Shown: piece after piece, positions 1 through 7,998 of the stretch | How positions within the stretch are numbered: position 1 is the first letter of the stretch | How the letters are laid out: each line of letters opens with the position of its first letter | NCBI GenBank assembly: GCA_002402245.1 | Contig: NVVP01000030.1 | Coordinates: forward strand, 1 to 11,937 | Reading direction: 5' to 3' | Length of the DNA: 11,937 nucleotides | Source: Gammaproteobacteria bacterium | GTDB taxonomy: Bacteria > Pseudomonadota > Gammaproteobacteria > Nitrosococcales > Methylophagaceae | Translations under genes and position numbers: made by a program | The notes under the pieces: generated by a model | Databases searched by the model: none | What the model was told of the DNA's origin: nothing | Seen by the model: the letters and a program-made list of their open reading frames with translations, nothing else

Positions 1-16
1 ATTTATCTACTCTCTC

Positions 17-676
17 TTAAAATTCAAATTTAGCTTTTGGTTCTGCATTGATCATTGCTGGGATAGCCGTCTCAAAATGGGACTCGGTATTCCATTCTCG
101 CTCCGAAACCCTAGTTACCATTACTGCTGTCATCACCTCATCTTCACCCACAACGGCTAACATTCGCCCACCCACTTTAAGACTTTGCAAATAACTATCA
201 GGAATAACGGTAAATGCTGCAGTCGATACGATTACATCAATCCTATCGTCTAAAGGCCAAGCTTGTGATGCATCACCGATACACAATGACACATTATTAA
301 TACCCAACTGCTGTAAATTTTGCAGTGCACATTCAGATAATTCAGCCACAATATCTACACTGGTAACCCATTTCGATAACTGGGCTAATAGTGCAGTGAA
401 ATAACCTGTTCCAGTACCTATTTCCAGTACACCTTCATGGTCTTGAACATTCAATACTTGTAATAGCCTGCCATCAATTACCGGTGGCAACATTACTTGA
501 CCAAAGCCAATCGGTAGCGCCGTATCAGAATAGGCTAAACCTGATAACTCGGCATCAAGAAACTGTTCTCGCTTTAACGACTCAAACGCTTTTAACACCC
601 GTGGATTGAGTACGTCACTCGGTCGTATTTGTTGCTCTAGCATATTAAAATGAGCATGTTGATAATGTACGGTCAT
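17..676 (-). CDS. Protein-L-isoaspartate O-methyltransferase-like (PCMT family) SAM-dependent methyltransferase
   Basis: A 219-residue Rossmann-fold methyltransferase. SAM-binding motif I is VLEIGTGTGYF (residues 83-93), followed by the acidic SVDIV of motif II (about 106-110). The region around residues 48-66 (AYSDTALPIGFGQ, then VMLPP) matches the PCMT family in its first half. The TISQP-type segment that true isoaspartyl methyltransferases carry there is replaced by VMLPP. It therefore probably belongs to a PCMT-like subgroup whose substrate need not be isoaspartyl protein. Length is normal for the family (about 210-220). The start has a good Shine-Dalgarno AGGAG seven bases upstream. It lies 48 bp downstream of glnS on the same strand with no clear terminator between, so co-transcription is possible. 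From memory, this subgroup often precedes tolC in gammaproteobacteria; the window ends too soon to check. Confidence 0.85.
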   Translation of the reverse strand: MTVHYQHAHFNMLEQQIRPSDVLNPRVLKAFESLKREQFLDAELSGLAYSDTALPIGFGQVMLPPVIDGRLLQVLNVQDHEGVLEIGTGTGYFTALLAQLSKWVTSVDIVAELSECALQNLQQLGINNVSLCIGDASQAWPLDDRIDVIVSTAAFTVIPDSYLQSLKVGGRMLAVVGEDEVMTAVMVTRVSEREWNTESHFETAIPAMINAEPKAKFEF

Positions 677-724
677 TCATATCTCCTAATTTTGCTAGAA
701 AAGTCTATCTTTTATATTTTCTGA

Positions 725-2404
725 CTAAGCGATTTTGGCCCATGTATCTCGTAATGTAACGGTACGGTTAAATACTAACTTACCATCACGGCATAATTCA
801 CTATCGGCACAAAAATAACCTTCACGTTCAAATTGGTATACCGTTCCCGCTTGTGCATCTACTAAACTTCGTTCAACTACACTTTCAGTTAATGTCACTA
901 ATGAATCAGAGTTCAAATGAACAGTAAAATCATCAACCTCTTTATCACTATCTGGATGAGGATGATTAAACAGACGGTCATATAAGCGTACTTCTGCTTT
1001 AACGCCATGTGCAGCCGAAACCCAATGAATAACACCTTTAACCTTACGGCCTTCTGGGTTTGCCCCTAATGTGGCGGGGTCATAACTACAGTGTAATTCA
1101 GTAATTTCACCCTTTTCATCTTTAATCACTTCATCGCAACGAATCACATAAGCATTTCTTAAACGTACTTCTTTATCTTTAACTAAACGCTTAAATTTAT
1201 TATTCGCTTCTTCTTTAAAGTCAGCACGGTCAATATATAATTCACGACTAAAAGGTACTACTCGTGTTCCCATGCTTTCATTCTGAGGATGTTTAGGTGC
1301 AATTAGTTCCTCAGTTTTATCTTCTGGGTAATTAGTGATTATTACTTTAACTGGATCAAGTACCACCATGGCACGTGTTGCATTTTCATTTAGGTTTTCA
1401 CGGATGCAAGCATCTAATATTTCCATTTCTACCGAATTATCAGATTTGGTTACGCCAATGCGTTCACAAAACTCACGAATTGCAGCAGCAGGGTAACCAC
1501 GACGACGCATACCTGAAATAGTCGACATTCTTGGATCGCTCCAACCTTCAACTAAGCCCTCTTCAACTAATTTGGTTAATTTACGTTTACTGGTAATTGA
1601 ATATTGTAGATTTAGGCGTGAAAACTCAATTTGTTGAGGATGACACTCAACCTTAAGCGTATCTAAAAACCAGTCATATAAAGGACGGTGATCAGCAAAC
1701 TCTAATGTACAAACTGAATGAGTGATCCCTTCAATAGAATCCGATAAGCAATGCGTATAGTCATACATCGGGTAAATACACCACTCCGTTCCCGTTTGGT
1801 GATGAACTACATCATGACGAATGCGGTATAGCGCTGGATCACGCATATTTACATTAGGTGAAGCCATATCAATTTTGGCGCGTAATAGTTTAGAACCATC
1901 AACAAACTCACCTGCACGCATGCGGCTAAATAAGTCTAAGTTTTCAGCAATACTACGATCGCGATAAGGACTATTTTTACCTGGTTCAGTTAATGTGCCA
2001 CGATATTCACGCGTTTGCTCAGCATTTAAATCACACACATAAGCATTACCTTGCTCAATCAATTGCACAGCGTAAGTGTAAAGTTGCTCAAAATAATTGG
2101 ATGAGAAAAATAACCGCTCCTGCCAATCAAAACCTAACCAACGCACATCTTCTTTAATGGCATTAACAAACTCTTCATTTTCTTTTTGGGGGTTGGTATC
2201 ATCAAAACGAAGGTTACATAAGCCATCATAGTCATTAGCTAGGCCAAAGTTTAGGCAGATTGATTTGGCATGGCCAATATGTAAATAACCATTTGGCTCA
2301 GGTGGAAAGCGAGTATGGACTCGACCACCGTGTTTTCCAGATTCATTATCAGCCTTGATAATATTACGGATAAAGTTACTTGGTTTGGTCGTTTCTTCGC
2401 TCAT
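725..2404 (-). CDS. glnS: Glutaminyl-tRNA synthetase
   Basis: Class I aminoacyl-tRNA synthetase that charges tRNA-Gln with glutamine in the cytoplasm. At 559 residues it is full length (the E. coli enzyme is about 554). The HIGH motif sits in PPEPNGYLHIGHAKS (HIGH at residues 42-45). The KMSKS-loop equivalent is TSKRKL (about 271-276), where GlnRS enzymes usually read MSKRKL. Between and after them are the GlnRS-typical stretches LRFDDTNP (65-72), GWSDPRMSTISGMRRRGYP and REFCERIGVTKSDN. The C-terminal half is the two-beta-barrel anticodon-binding region. GlnRS rather than GluRS is shown by the KRK loop and by the C-terminal beta-barrels. A purine-rich AGAGAG stretch lies just upstream of the ATG. 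It is divergent from msrA across a 149-bp gap. Confidence 0.98.
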   Translation of the reverse strand: MSEETTKPSNFIRNIIKADNESGKHGGRVHTRFPPEPNGYLHIGHAKSICLNFGLANDYDGLCNLRFDDTNPQKENEEFVNAIKEDVRWLGFDWQERLFFSSNYFEQLYTYAVQLIEQGNAYVCDLNAEQTREYRGTLTEPGKNSPYRDRSIAENLDLFSRMRAGEFVDGSKLLRAKIDMASPNVNMRDPALYRIRHDVVHHQTGTEWCIYPMYDYTHCLSDSIEGITHSVCTLEFADHRPLYDWFLDTLKVECHPQQIEFSRLNLQYSITSKRKLTKLVEEGLVEGWSDPRMSTISGMRRRGYPAAAIREFCERIGVTKSDNSVEMEILDACIRENLNENATRAMVVLDPVKVIITNYPEDKTEELIAPKHPQNESMGTRVVPFSRELYIDRADFKEEANNKFKRLVKDKEVRLRNAYVIRCDEVIKDEKGEITELHCSYDPATLGANPEGRKVKGVIHWVSAAHGVKAEVRLYDRLFNHPHPDSDKEVDDFTVHLNSDSLVTLTESVVERSLVDAQAGTVYQFEREGYFCADSELCRDGKLVFNRTVTLRDTWAKIA

Positions 2405-2447
2405 TTTTCTCTCTAAAATCGATTAGCTTTTACACAGGGTAAGTTAG

Positions 2448-2463
2448 TGACAATATTGTATCA
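2448..2463 (-). promoter_or_regulatory. Possible extended -10 promoter for glnS
   Basis: In the 149-bp gap between divergent glnS and msrA, the minus strand reads TGATACAAT (2463-2455). This is an extended -10 (TGn plus TACAAT) that would start a transcript near 2448 with a leader of about 44 bases before glnS. No convincing -35 is present at the normal spacing. On the plus strand a TAAAAT at 2524-2529 could serve msrA, again without a clear -35. Both calls are by eye and weak. Confidence 0.3.
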
Positions 2464-2553
2464 TGTACATATTACAAAATACTCGTTCAGGTGAACGATA
2501 CAAATTTAATCTATATCTTCGATTAAAATGAACACATTTAAAGAGAATTAATT

Positions 2554-3012
2554 ATGGCTAAGGCAACATTCGCAGCAGGCTGCTTTTGGGGAATTGAAGT
2601 TCAGTTTAGGAAAATAGACGGCGTAATTTCAACTCGCGTAGGTTACACCGCAGGCACGACAATAGACCCTACTTATAAAACCATATGTAGTGGTACTACA
2701 GGCCATGCCGAAGCCATTGAAATAAGCTTTGATGACAGCGTGATTAGTTATCTCAGTTTGCTCGATCATTTTTGGTCAATGCATAACCCCACCACCTTGA
2801 ATCGCCAGGGCCCTGATGTGGGCACACAGTATCGCAGTGCTATTTATTACCATGATGAGCAACAGAAACAATGGGCAGAGGAATCAAAGCAAGCACTCGA
2901 TGCCAAGCAACAGCAAGCGCCTATTGTGACCGAAATAACTGCAGCGGAAGTGTTTTATCCTGCTGAGGAATATCACCAATGTTATGTCGAAAAACAACGC
3001 TCTACGACATAG
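2554..3012 (+). CDS. msrA: Peptide-methionine (S)-S-oxide reductase MsrA
   Basis: Reduces methionine-S-sulfoxide in proteins and free methionine, using thioredoxin-type reductant in the cytoplasm. At 152 residues it is the short form of MsrA. The catalytic motif GCFWG is at residues 9-13 with nucleophilic Cys10. Family blocks GYTAG (30-34), GHAEA (50-54), DHFWSMHNPT (71-80), GTQYRSAIYY (90-99) and FYPAEEYHQCYVEK (134-147) are all present in order. Cys143, in the YHQCY segment, and Cys45 are possible resolving cysteines. A purine-rich AAAGAGAA lies about 7 bases before the ATG. It is the only plus-strand gene here. Its stop is 11 bp from the convergent stop of the ABC permease, and no clear terminator is seen in that gap. 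Confidence 0.96.
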   Translation: MAKATFAAGCFWGIEVQFRKIDGVISTRVGYTAGTTIDPTYKTICSGTTGHAEAIEISFDDSVISYLSLLDHFWSMHNPTTLNRQGPDVGTQYRSAIYYHDEQQKQWAEESKQALDAKQQQAPIVTEITAAEVFYPAEEYHQCYVEKQRSTT

Positions 3013-3023
3013 CCTTTAACATT

Positions 3024-3806
3024 TTAACGTTTGCTTGAACGGTGAAACAAAGGTTCATGCACTGACTCACGCGAAAACTGCCAGCAAGCAATAATAATCG
3101 CCACGGTTGAGAAGCCTACTAACACCGCTATATCAGTCATAACCGTAAAGTCGGTCTCAACGTTAGGTACTGCATGTTTCAATAAATCGACACCGTAACT
3201 AAATGGATTAACAGCCACAATATAATGTAAATACTCAGGTAATTGCTTAACAGGATATAAGGCGCCGCTAAGGAAAAATACCGGGAAAATAAAGAAGTTC
3301 ATAATCACCGCAAAGTTATCAATGCTTTTCGAATAAACAGCTATTAAGCCACCAATTGCCGCACAGCAAATAGCGGTTAATAGAGCCGGCAGTAATAACA
3401 TGACAGCAACCTTCACACTTATTAAGCCCAATAATAATAACAAGACTAATAACAAGATAGCTTGCACCATGGCCGTTAAACTAGCCGCAATCAATTTAGC
3501 AATAACAATCCAATAATGTGCGATAGGTGCAATCATCATCATCCGCATCACGCCAAACTCTCGGTCATAGACTAAGGTTAATGCTGATAATAAAGCAGCA
3601 AATAATAAGGTCATGGCCACAATCCCCGGCACTAGAAAGGTCAAATAACCTTCTTGTTGGGGTCCATCTAACATGCTACCGACACCAGAACCAATGACTA
3701 ATAACCAAATCATCGGCCGCACCATGGCACTAATTAAACGTGCTTTTTGACGAAATAATTTACTTAATTCTCGGCCAACGACCGCTTTTACAGGACGCCA
3801 ACTCAT
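3024..3806 (-). CDS. ABC-2 type transporter permease, linked to PQQ synthesis genes
   Basis: A 260-residue integral membrane protein with six likely membrane segments, at about residues 24-44, 57-80, 104-128, 133-156, 163-187 and 222-243. The N-terminal GREL-KLFRQKARLIS stretch and the PVFFLSGALYPV segment near residues 175-187 are typical of ABC-2 permeases of drug or polyketide exporters. Similar permeases are found beside PQQ-dependent alcohol oxidation genes (the PedC-type 'alcohol ABC transporter' family); that match is from memory. Its ATG overlaps the stop of the ATPase gene as ATGA, so the two subunits are translationally coupled and should form one exporter, probably a dimer of each. 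It is the last gene of the pqq-ABC operon. The substrate is not known from sequence; PQQ or an intermediate is inferred from context only. Confidence 0.9.
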   Translation of the reverse strand: MSWRPVKAVVGRELSKLFRQKARLISAMVRPMIWLLVIGSGVGSMLDGPQQEGYLTFLVPGIVAMTLLFAALLSALTLVYDREFGVMRMMMIAPIAHYWIVIAKLIAASLTAMVQAILLLVLLLLLGLISVKVAVMLLLPALLTAICCAAIGGLIAVYSKSIDNFAVIMNFFIFPVFFLSGALYPVKQLPEYLHYIVAVNPFSYGVDLLKHAVPNVETDFTVMTDIAVLVGFSTVAIIIACWQFSRESVHEPLFHRSSKR

Positions 3807-4735
3807 GATGACTCACCTTGTTCAGGATCACAAAAAGTCCATAAATACACATCATTCAAATTAGGTTTACGCCATTGCATAGAGGATATGGAGTTACTTA
3901 AGGTTTGTTGTAGCTGATAGAAATCAACATCATCTGCTGCAATTTTAAAGGTCAAATGGTCATCTTCTTGAATCGGAGTACCAAATAATCGGGCAATCTG
4001 AGCAATGACACTATCCGGATTAGGCGTGGTAATTTCTAAAATATGTGAGGCTAATTTTTGGGTTAATACTTCAGGGTCTCCGCCCAGTTGTAATTGCCCT
4101 TGTTGAATAAAATCAACATGGTCACAGGCTGCAGCCTCTTCTAAATAGTGCGTAGTTAAGAATACGGTCATACCTTCATCACGGCGTAACTGTTCGACAA
4201 AACGCCAAATAGCACGACGATTAGGTAAGTCTAAGCCAATTGTCGGTTCATCTAAGAACAGTACTTTAGGCTTGTGTAACACACCCCGCGCAATATCAAC
4301 CGCACGACGTTGACCACCCGATAACGCTAATAACTTTTTATGGCGCTGTTTTTCTAAACCAAAAACAGTTAATAATTCATTAATTCGACTATTAGCTAAC
4401 TCAGGCGATAAATTGTACATGGCCGCAGCAAACTGCAAGTTTTCATCAATCGACATGGTGCGATCAAGAGCTGAATCTTGAAACACTAGTCCAACCATCG
4501 CACGAATAGCCACAGGATCATCAGCCACCTTTTGGCCTGCAATCCAGGCATCGCCCGCCGTCGCTGCCGTCATGGTGGTTAGCATATGAATACTAGTACT
4601 TTTACCCGCACCATTCGGCCCTAATAAGCCGTAGAACTGCCCCGCCTTAATTTCTAGATTAAGGTTATTAACAGCAAGGGTCTGACCATATTTCTTGGTC
4701 AGCCCTTGTGTTTTAATCGCTAACTCAGCGTGCAC
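3803..4735 (-). CDS. ABC transporter ATP-binding protein, linked to PQQ synthesis genes
   Basis: A 310-residue ABC ATPase. Walker A is GPNGAGKST (39-47), the Q-loop Gln is at 86, the signature is LSGGQRR (138-144), Walker B with catalytic Glu is VLFLDEP (158-164, Glu163), and the H-loop His is at 196. A C-terminal extension of about 80 residues follows the nucleotide-binding domain, as in DrrA/NodI-type exporter ATPases. The start is GTG at 4735, inside the last codons of pqqE (11-bp overlap). No ATG occurs before the Walker A region, and no good Shine-Dalgarno precedes the GTG, so translation probably depends on ribosomes finishing pqqE. The pairing with the permease by ATGA overlap defines a two-gene exporter. 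Specificity is unproven; position suggests PQQ traffic. Confidence 0.93.
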   Translation of the reverse strand: MHAELAIKTQGLTKKYGQTLAVNNLNLEIKAGQFYGLLGPNGAGKSTSIHMLTTMTAATAGDAWIAGQKVADDPVAIRAMVGLVFQDSALDRTMSIDENLQFAAAMYNLSPELANSRINELLTVFGLEKQRHKKLLALSGGQRRAVDIARGVLHKPKVLFLDEPTIGLDLPNRRAIWRFVEQLRRDEGMTVFLTTHYLEEAAACDHVDFIQQGQLQLGGDPEVLTQKLASHILEITTPNPDSVIAQIARLFGTPIQEDDHLTFKIAADDVDFYQLQQTLSNSISSMQWRKPNLNDVYLWTFCDPEQGESS

Positions 4736-5918
4736 TTATTATTCTAGAATTTTTAGGGTTACGGAAAACTAATGCCTTTTGTTCCACTTTCGATTTAGCC
4801 GCTTCTTCACGTCCCGCCTCAATCGCTTCATCAATTAAATGACGATTTGGAGATTTACTACAGACGGGGTCTGTATTACTTGCATCACCTGTCAACATAT
4901 AAGCCTGACAACGACAGCCACCAAAATCTTTTTCTTTCTCATCACAAGAACGACACGGTTCAGTCATCCAGTCAAAACCGCGGTACTTATTAAAGTCGTC
5001 CGATCCATTCCAGATCTCATCAATCGACATGTTTCTGACATTAGGCAAGCCCATACCCGGTAATTCTCGGGCGGCGTGACAAGGTAAAGCGGTACCATCA
5101 GGTGTAACTGTTAGGAAGACATTACCCCAGCCATTCATGCAGGCTTTAGGGCGCTCTTCATAATAATCAGGCACCACATAGTAAATCTTCATTTTGCCTT
5201 TTTGTTCTTCTTGATAGCGATGTGCCGTCGCTTCTGCTGTAACTAACTGTTCTTTCAATGGCATCAATTGATCACGGTTATGCATAGCCCAACCATAATA
5301 TTGCGTCGTCGCCAATTCCACATAATCAGCTTCCAAAGAAATTGCTAAATCTAGAATTTCATCGACTTGCTCAATATTTTGGCGATGGGTTACGAAGCAC
5401 AATACCATCGGATAACCATTGGCTTTCACCGCTTTGGCCATCTCAATTTTATGTGCAAACGCATCTGTTCCTGCAATCAGATTATTTAAATCTGCTGAAC
5501 TTGCTTGGAAGCTGACTTGAATATGATCTAAACCTGCTTCTTTAAATTCAGCGACTTTATCTGCATCCATTCCCACACCTGATGTAATCAAGTTGGTATA
5601 AAAGCCCATTTTTCTAGCTTCTCGAATTAACACGGGTAAATCTTTACGCATCAACGGTTCGCCACCAGAAAACCCTAATTGAGTCGCGCCCATTTCACGT
5701 GCTTGTCGGAATACCGTTAACCACTCTTCTGTAGTTAACTCACTCTTTATCTTAGAGAAATCCATTGGATTTGAGCAGTAAGGACATTGTAATGGGCAAG
5801 CATAAGTCAGTTCCGCCAATAACCATAATGGCTGACGAATTTGATCACGTACATGTCCAATAGCACTACCGATACTACCTACTGCTCTATCAGGTTTTTT
5901 ATCTTCTGAGCCAGTCAT
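4725..5918 (-). CDS. pqqE: PQQ synthase PqqE, radical SAM/SPASM enzyme
   Basis: Forms the carbon-carbon bond between the Glu and Tyr side chains of PqqA while PqqD presents the peptide; this is the first committed chemical step of PQQ synthesis. Numbered from the chosen start (397 residues), the radical SAM cluster motif CPLQCPYC has Cys41, 45 and 48, and the SAM-contact GGEP is near 85-88. SPASM cysteines for auxiliary clusters lie at about 260, 280, 322, 325, 335, 337 and 353. Two in-frame ATGs exist, at 5933 and 5918. The inner one is preferred because GAGG lies nine bases before it. Either way the start is inside pqqD (20- or 35-bp overlap), so the two partner proteins are translationally coupled. 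The downstream end overlaps the ABC ATPase start. Confidence 0.95.
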   Translation of the reverse strand: MTGSEDKKPDRAVGSIGSAIGHVRDQIRQPLWLLAELTYACPLQCPYCSNPMDFSKIKSELTTEEWLTVFRQAREMGATQLGFSGGEPLMRKDLPVLIREARKMGFYTNLITSGVGMDADKVAEFKEAGLDHIQVSFQASSADLNNLIAGTDAFAHKIEMAKAVKANGYPMVLCFVTHRQNIEQVDEILDLAISLEADYVELATTQYYGWAMHNRDQLMPLKEQLVTAEATAHRYQEEQKGKMKIYYVVPDYYEERPKACMNGWGNVFLTVTPDGTALPCHAARELPGMGLPNVRNMSIDEIWNGSDDFNKYRGFDWMTEPCRSCDEKEKDFGGCRCQAYMLTGDASNTDPVCSKSPNRHLIDEAIEAGREEAAKSKVEQKALVFRNPKNSRIISAR

Positions 5919-6180
5919 TTTTATATGCCTCATCTAAAAACAGATACACATCTTCAGCCAAATCAGCACCATCAAAAGCGGCTTTTAAGTCCGCAATATG
6001 TTCTGCAACTGTCTGTTCTTTTTCACTTATTAGTTTTACTATTTCACCCGCTCCGCCATTCAACTTTACCATTCCTTCTGGATAAAGTAATACATTGCAG
6101 TTTTGTGCAGGTTCCCACTGAAAGCGATACCCTTGTGCAAGCACAAGTACCGTATCATCATTAAATTCACGCTCACTCAT
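5899..6180 (-). CDS. pqqD: PqqD, peptide chaperone for PQQ synthesis
   Basis: A 93-residue RiPP-recognition-element protein that binds the PqqA precursor and delivers it to PqqE; cytoplasmic. It has the PqqD-family pattern: an N-terminal YRFQWEPAQNCNVLLYPEGMVKLN beta-rich half written here as residues about 18-41, a turn NGGAGEIV, then a helical C-terminal half ending in DVYLFLDEAYKNDWLRR. Length is normal (about 90). Its ATG overlaps the pqqC stop as ATGA, and its 3' end contains the start and Shine-Dalgarno of pqqE, so C, D and E are expected to be translated in a linked way. No second PqqD fused to PqqC or PqqE is present. Confidence 0.95.
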   Translation of the reverse strand: MSEREFNDDTVLVLAQGYRFQWEPAQNCNVLLYPEGMVKLNGGAGEIVKLISEKEQTVAEHIADLKAAFDGADLAEDVYLFLDEAYKNDWLRR

Positions 6181-6908
6181 AATTCAACCTCAAACGTATA
6201 AGGTGGACGTTTTTCAATATAGGCCATCCACATCGAATCACACATTGTCCAAAGTACATCGAGTTTAAATTGCAGTATCTCAACTGCGCGTTCTTGTTCT
6301 TCGCGTGTTTTATAATAATCCAGAGTAATATCTAAACCATGTTGAACATCACGACGCGCTTCTGTTAAACGCTTACGGAAATAACGATAGCCTTTTTCAT
6401 CAATCCACGGATATAGCTCAGGCCAGTTATCTAAACGAGCTTGATGAATTTTAGGCGCGAACATTTCTGTTAATGATGAACTAGCAGCTTCCTGCCAGGG
6501 TGAGCGACGAGCAAAGTTAATGTAGGCATCAACAGCAAAACGAACACCGGGTAAAACATGCTCTTCAGACCATAGTTCTTCACGTGTTAGGCCTACTGAC
6601 TCACCTAATTGCAACCAGGCTTCAATACCGCCTTCTTCACCCTCAAAACCATCATGGTCGAGGATTCGTTGAACCCAATGTTGGCGTATATCACGTTCTG
6701 GACAATTAGCCATAATGGCCGCATCTTTTACAGGAATAGCCGTTTGATAATAAAAACGATTAGCGACCCAGCCTTGAATTTGTTCTTTATTCATTTCCCC
6801 TGAATGCATTTTCACATGGAGAGGATGACGTATATGATAAAACTCTTCTTTGGCACGTAGAACTTGCTCGAATTCTTCCCGTGACCAAGGCGTTTTATTA
6901 TCTGACAT
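6177..6908 (-). CDS. pqqC: Pyrroloquinoline-quinone synthase PqqC
   Basis: Cofactor-less oxidase that carries out the final ring closure and eight-electron oxidation of AHQQ to PQQ, with a TenA/haem-oxygenase-like all-helical fold. From the chosen start it has 243 residues, close to the Klebsiella enzyme (about 251). Residues matching known active-site positions are visible: His25 in YHIRHPLH, Arg51 and Gln55 in NRFYYQ, and His85 in ILDHDG (about one residue offset from Klebsiella numbering). The start at 6908 is preferred over an in-frame ATG at 6947 because AAGGA lies about seven bases before it and the extra 13 residues would be encoded in an AT-rich inverted repeat. The stop overlaps the pqqD start as ATGA. 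Confidence 0.96.
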   Translation of the reverse strand: MSDNKTPWSREEFEQVLRAKEEFYHIRHPLHVKMHSGEMNKEQIQGWVANRFYYQTAIPVKDAAIMANCPERDIRQHWVQRILDHDGFEGEEGGIEAWLQLGESVGLTREELWSEEHVLPGVRFAVDAYINFARRSPWQEAASSSLTEMFAPKIHQARLDNWPELYPWIDEKGYRYFRKRLTEARRDVQHGLDITLDYYKTREEQERAVEILQFKLDVLWTMCDSMWMAYIEKRPPYTFEVEL

Positions 6909-6945
6909 AATATTTCCTTCGTATCTGGTTTTATATTTTCTACTC

Positions 6946-6968
6946 ATTGATTAACACCCTTAATCAAT
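6946..6968. repeat. Perfect 9-bp inverted repeat between pqqB and pqqC
   Basis: ATTGATTAA and TTAATCAAT are exact inverted copies around a 5-base loop (plus-strand CACCC). It lies in the 83-bp gap between pqqB and pqqC, the largest gap within pqqBCDE. No U-tract follows on the minus strand, so it is not a typical intrinsic terminator. It could be an mRNA hairpin that sets the relative stability of the pqqB and pqqCDE segments, or an operator; the sequence does not decide. Confidence 0.5.
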
Positions 6969-6991
6969 AAGCTTGGCTTTAAGCCGTTTAA

Positions 6992-7906
6992 CTATAGTTC
7001 GATATCCATGCCATCAAACGCTAACTCAATCCCTGAATTATTCAATATTTGGCGCTGTGGCGATTCTTCATTAAGAATAGGATTGGTATTATTAATATGA
7101 ATGAGTATTTTACGTGGTTTTTCCATGCCATTAAGAATACTCATAATGCCGCCATCACTTGATTGATCTAAATGGCCCATTTCACTCGCACGTTTATCAC
7201 TGATACCTTCATTGGCCATTTCATCATCGGTCCAGACAGTACCATCAATTAAGATACAATCTGCATTGCGCATATATTCTAATACATGCGGTTCAGCTAC
7301 ACCCAACCCTGGTGCGTAGAATAAGCTTTTGCCACTGCGTGTATCTTTAATGTGCATACCAATATTATCGCCTGGCACGGTATTACCTCGGTGAGGAGAA
7401 TACGGAGGCGCTTCACTTAATAAGGGTACCGCAGTGAACTCTAATCCTTCCGCAGTTGGAATAGTAAACACCGATTGATCTGTGGCGATTTCATGATGAT
7501 TAATACCGCGGAAATGACCTAAAATATTAAACACAGGAAAACCAGTGGTTAGATCTTGTTTTACCGCATCGGTGGTATAAATTTCCCAAGGGGCAATATG
7601 TTCGCGTAATGTTAATAAGCCTGTCACATGATCAATCTGTGCATCAGTAATCACAATCGCACTGATCGCGGTATCTCGCACAGCGCGACATGGTTGAATT
7701 GCAGGAAAATCATCTAACTGCTTTTTAATGTCAGGAGAGGCATTAAATAAAATCCAATCAGTACCATTCGCACTAATAGCAATAGATGACTGAGTTCGTC
7801 GCGTTGCTTTTACTGTGCCTTCACGCACACCCTTACAGTTCTCACAATTACAATTCCATTGTGGAAATCCACCACCCGCACCCGAACCTAAAACATGTAC
7901 AAACAT
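6992..7906 (-). CDS. pqqB: PqqB, PQQ biosynthesis metallo-beta-lactamase-fold protein
   Basis: A 304-residue metallo-beta-lactamase-fold protein. Work on homologues assigns PqqB as an iron-dependent hydroxylase acting on the tyrosine part of the cross-linked Glu-Tyr intermediate. The N-terminus FVHVLGSGAGGGFPQWNC is the PqqB hallmark and leads into the zinc-binding CNCENC (Cys19, 21, 24). Further family blocks are ITDAQIDHVTGLLTLREH, SPHRGNTVPGDNIG and ILIHINNTNPIL. An in-frame TTG lies two codons upstream; the ATG at 7906 is chosen because the conserved protein starts there. The Shine-Dalgarno is weak (GGA about 12 bases upstream). It follows pqqA copy 2 by 114 bp that contain two potential hairpins. 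Confidence 0.96.
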   Translation of the reverse strand: MFVHVLGSGAGGGFPQWNCNCENCKGVREGTVKATRRTQSSIAISANGTDWILFNASPDIKKQLDDFPAIQPCRAVRDTAISAIVITDAQIDHVTGLLTLREHIAPWEIYTTDAVKQDLTTGFPVFNILGHFRGINHHEIATDQSVFTIPTAEGLEFTAVPLLSEAPPYSPHRGNTVPGDNIGMHIKDTRSGKSLFYAPGLGVAEPHVLEYMRNADCILIDGTVWTDDEMANEGISDKRASEMGHLDQSSDGGIMSILNGMEKPRKILIHINNTNPILNEESPQRQILNNSGIELAFDGMDIEL

Positions 7907-7932
7907 AATCAACTTATTCCGATTTTCACAAC

Positions 7933-7970
7933 TAAATCAAATAATACTGCTTACAATACCATTTGATTTA
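7933..7970. repeat. Long AT-rich inverted repeat upstream of pqqB
   Basis: TAAATCAAAT (7933-7942) and ATTTGATTTA (7961-7970) are perfect 10-bp inverted copies separated by 18 bases. In the pqqA-pqqB mRNA this could form a stem ending about 26 bases before the pqqB ATG. It could affect pqqB translation or RNA processing. As an AT-rich repeat it could also be a protein site or chance. Confidence 0.45.
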
Positions 7971-7984
7971 ACAATGAAATGCCC

Positions 7985-7998
7985 AGGGCCGAAGCCCC
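7985..7998 (-). other. UUCG-capped hairpin between pqqA copy 2 and pqqB
   Basis: On the minus strand GGGGC-TTCG-GCCCT forms a 5-bp stem (one G-U pair) closed by the very stable C(UUCG)G tetraloop, 22 bases after the pqqA stop. No run of U follows, so a full terminator is unlikely. It could slow 3' exonucleases and leave more pqqA than pqqB message, which suits a gene whose product is a consumed substrate. Pqq operons in other bacteria are known to place a hairpin between pqqA and pqqB. Confidence 0.5.

Noticed and set aside
3005..3050. Possible terminator between convergent msrA and the ABC permease
   Set aside because: Only very short imperfect stems (3-4 bp) are present and no clear T-tract follows on either strand.
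4839..5063. Open frame of 74 codons on the plus strand inside pqqE
   Set aside because: Lies fully antisense to a conserved radical SAM gene, has no recognisable protein features and no ribosome site of note.
6909..6947. Upstream ATG of pqqC (13 extra residues)
   Set aside because: A better Shine-Dalgarno precedes the inner ATG, and the extra codons fall in the AT-rich spacer with the inverted repeat.
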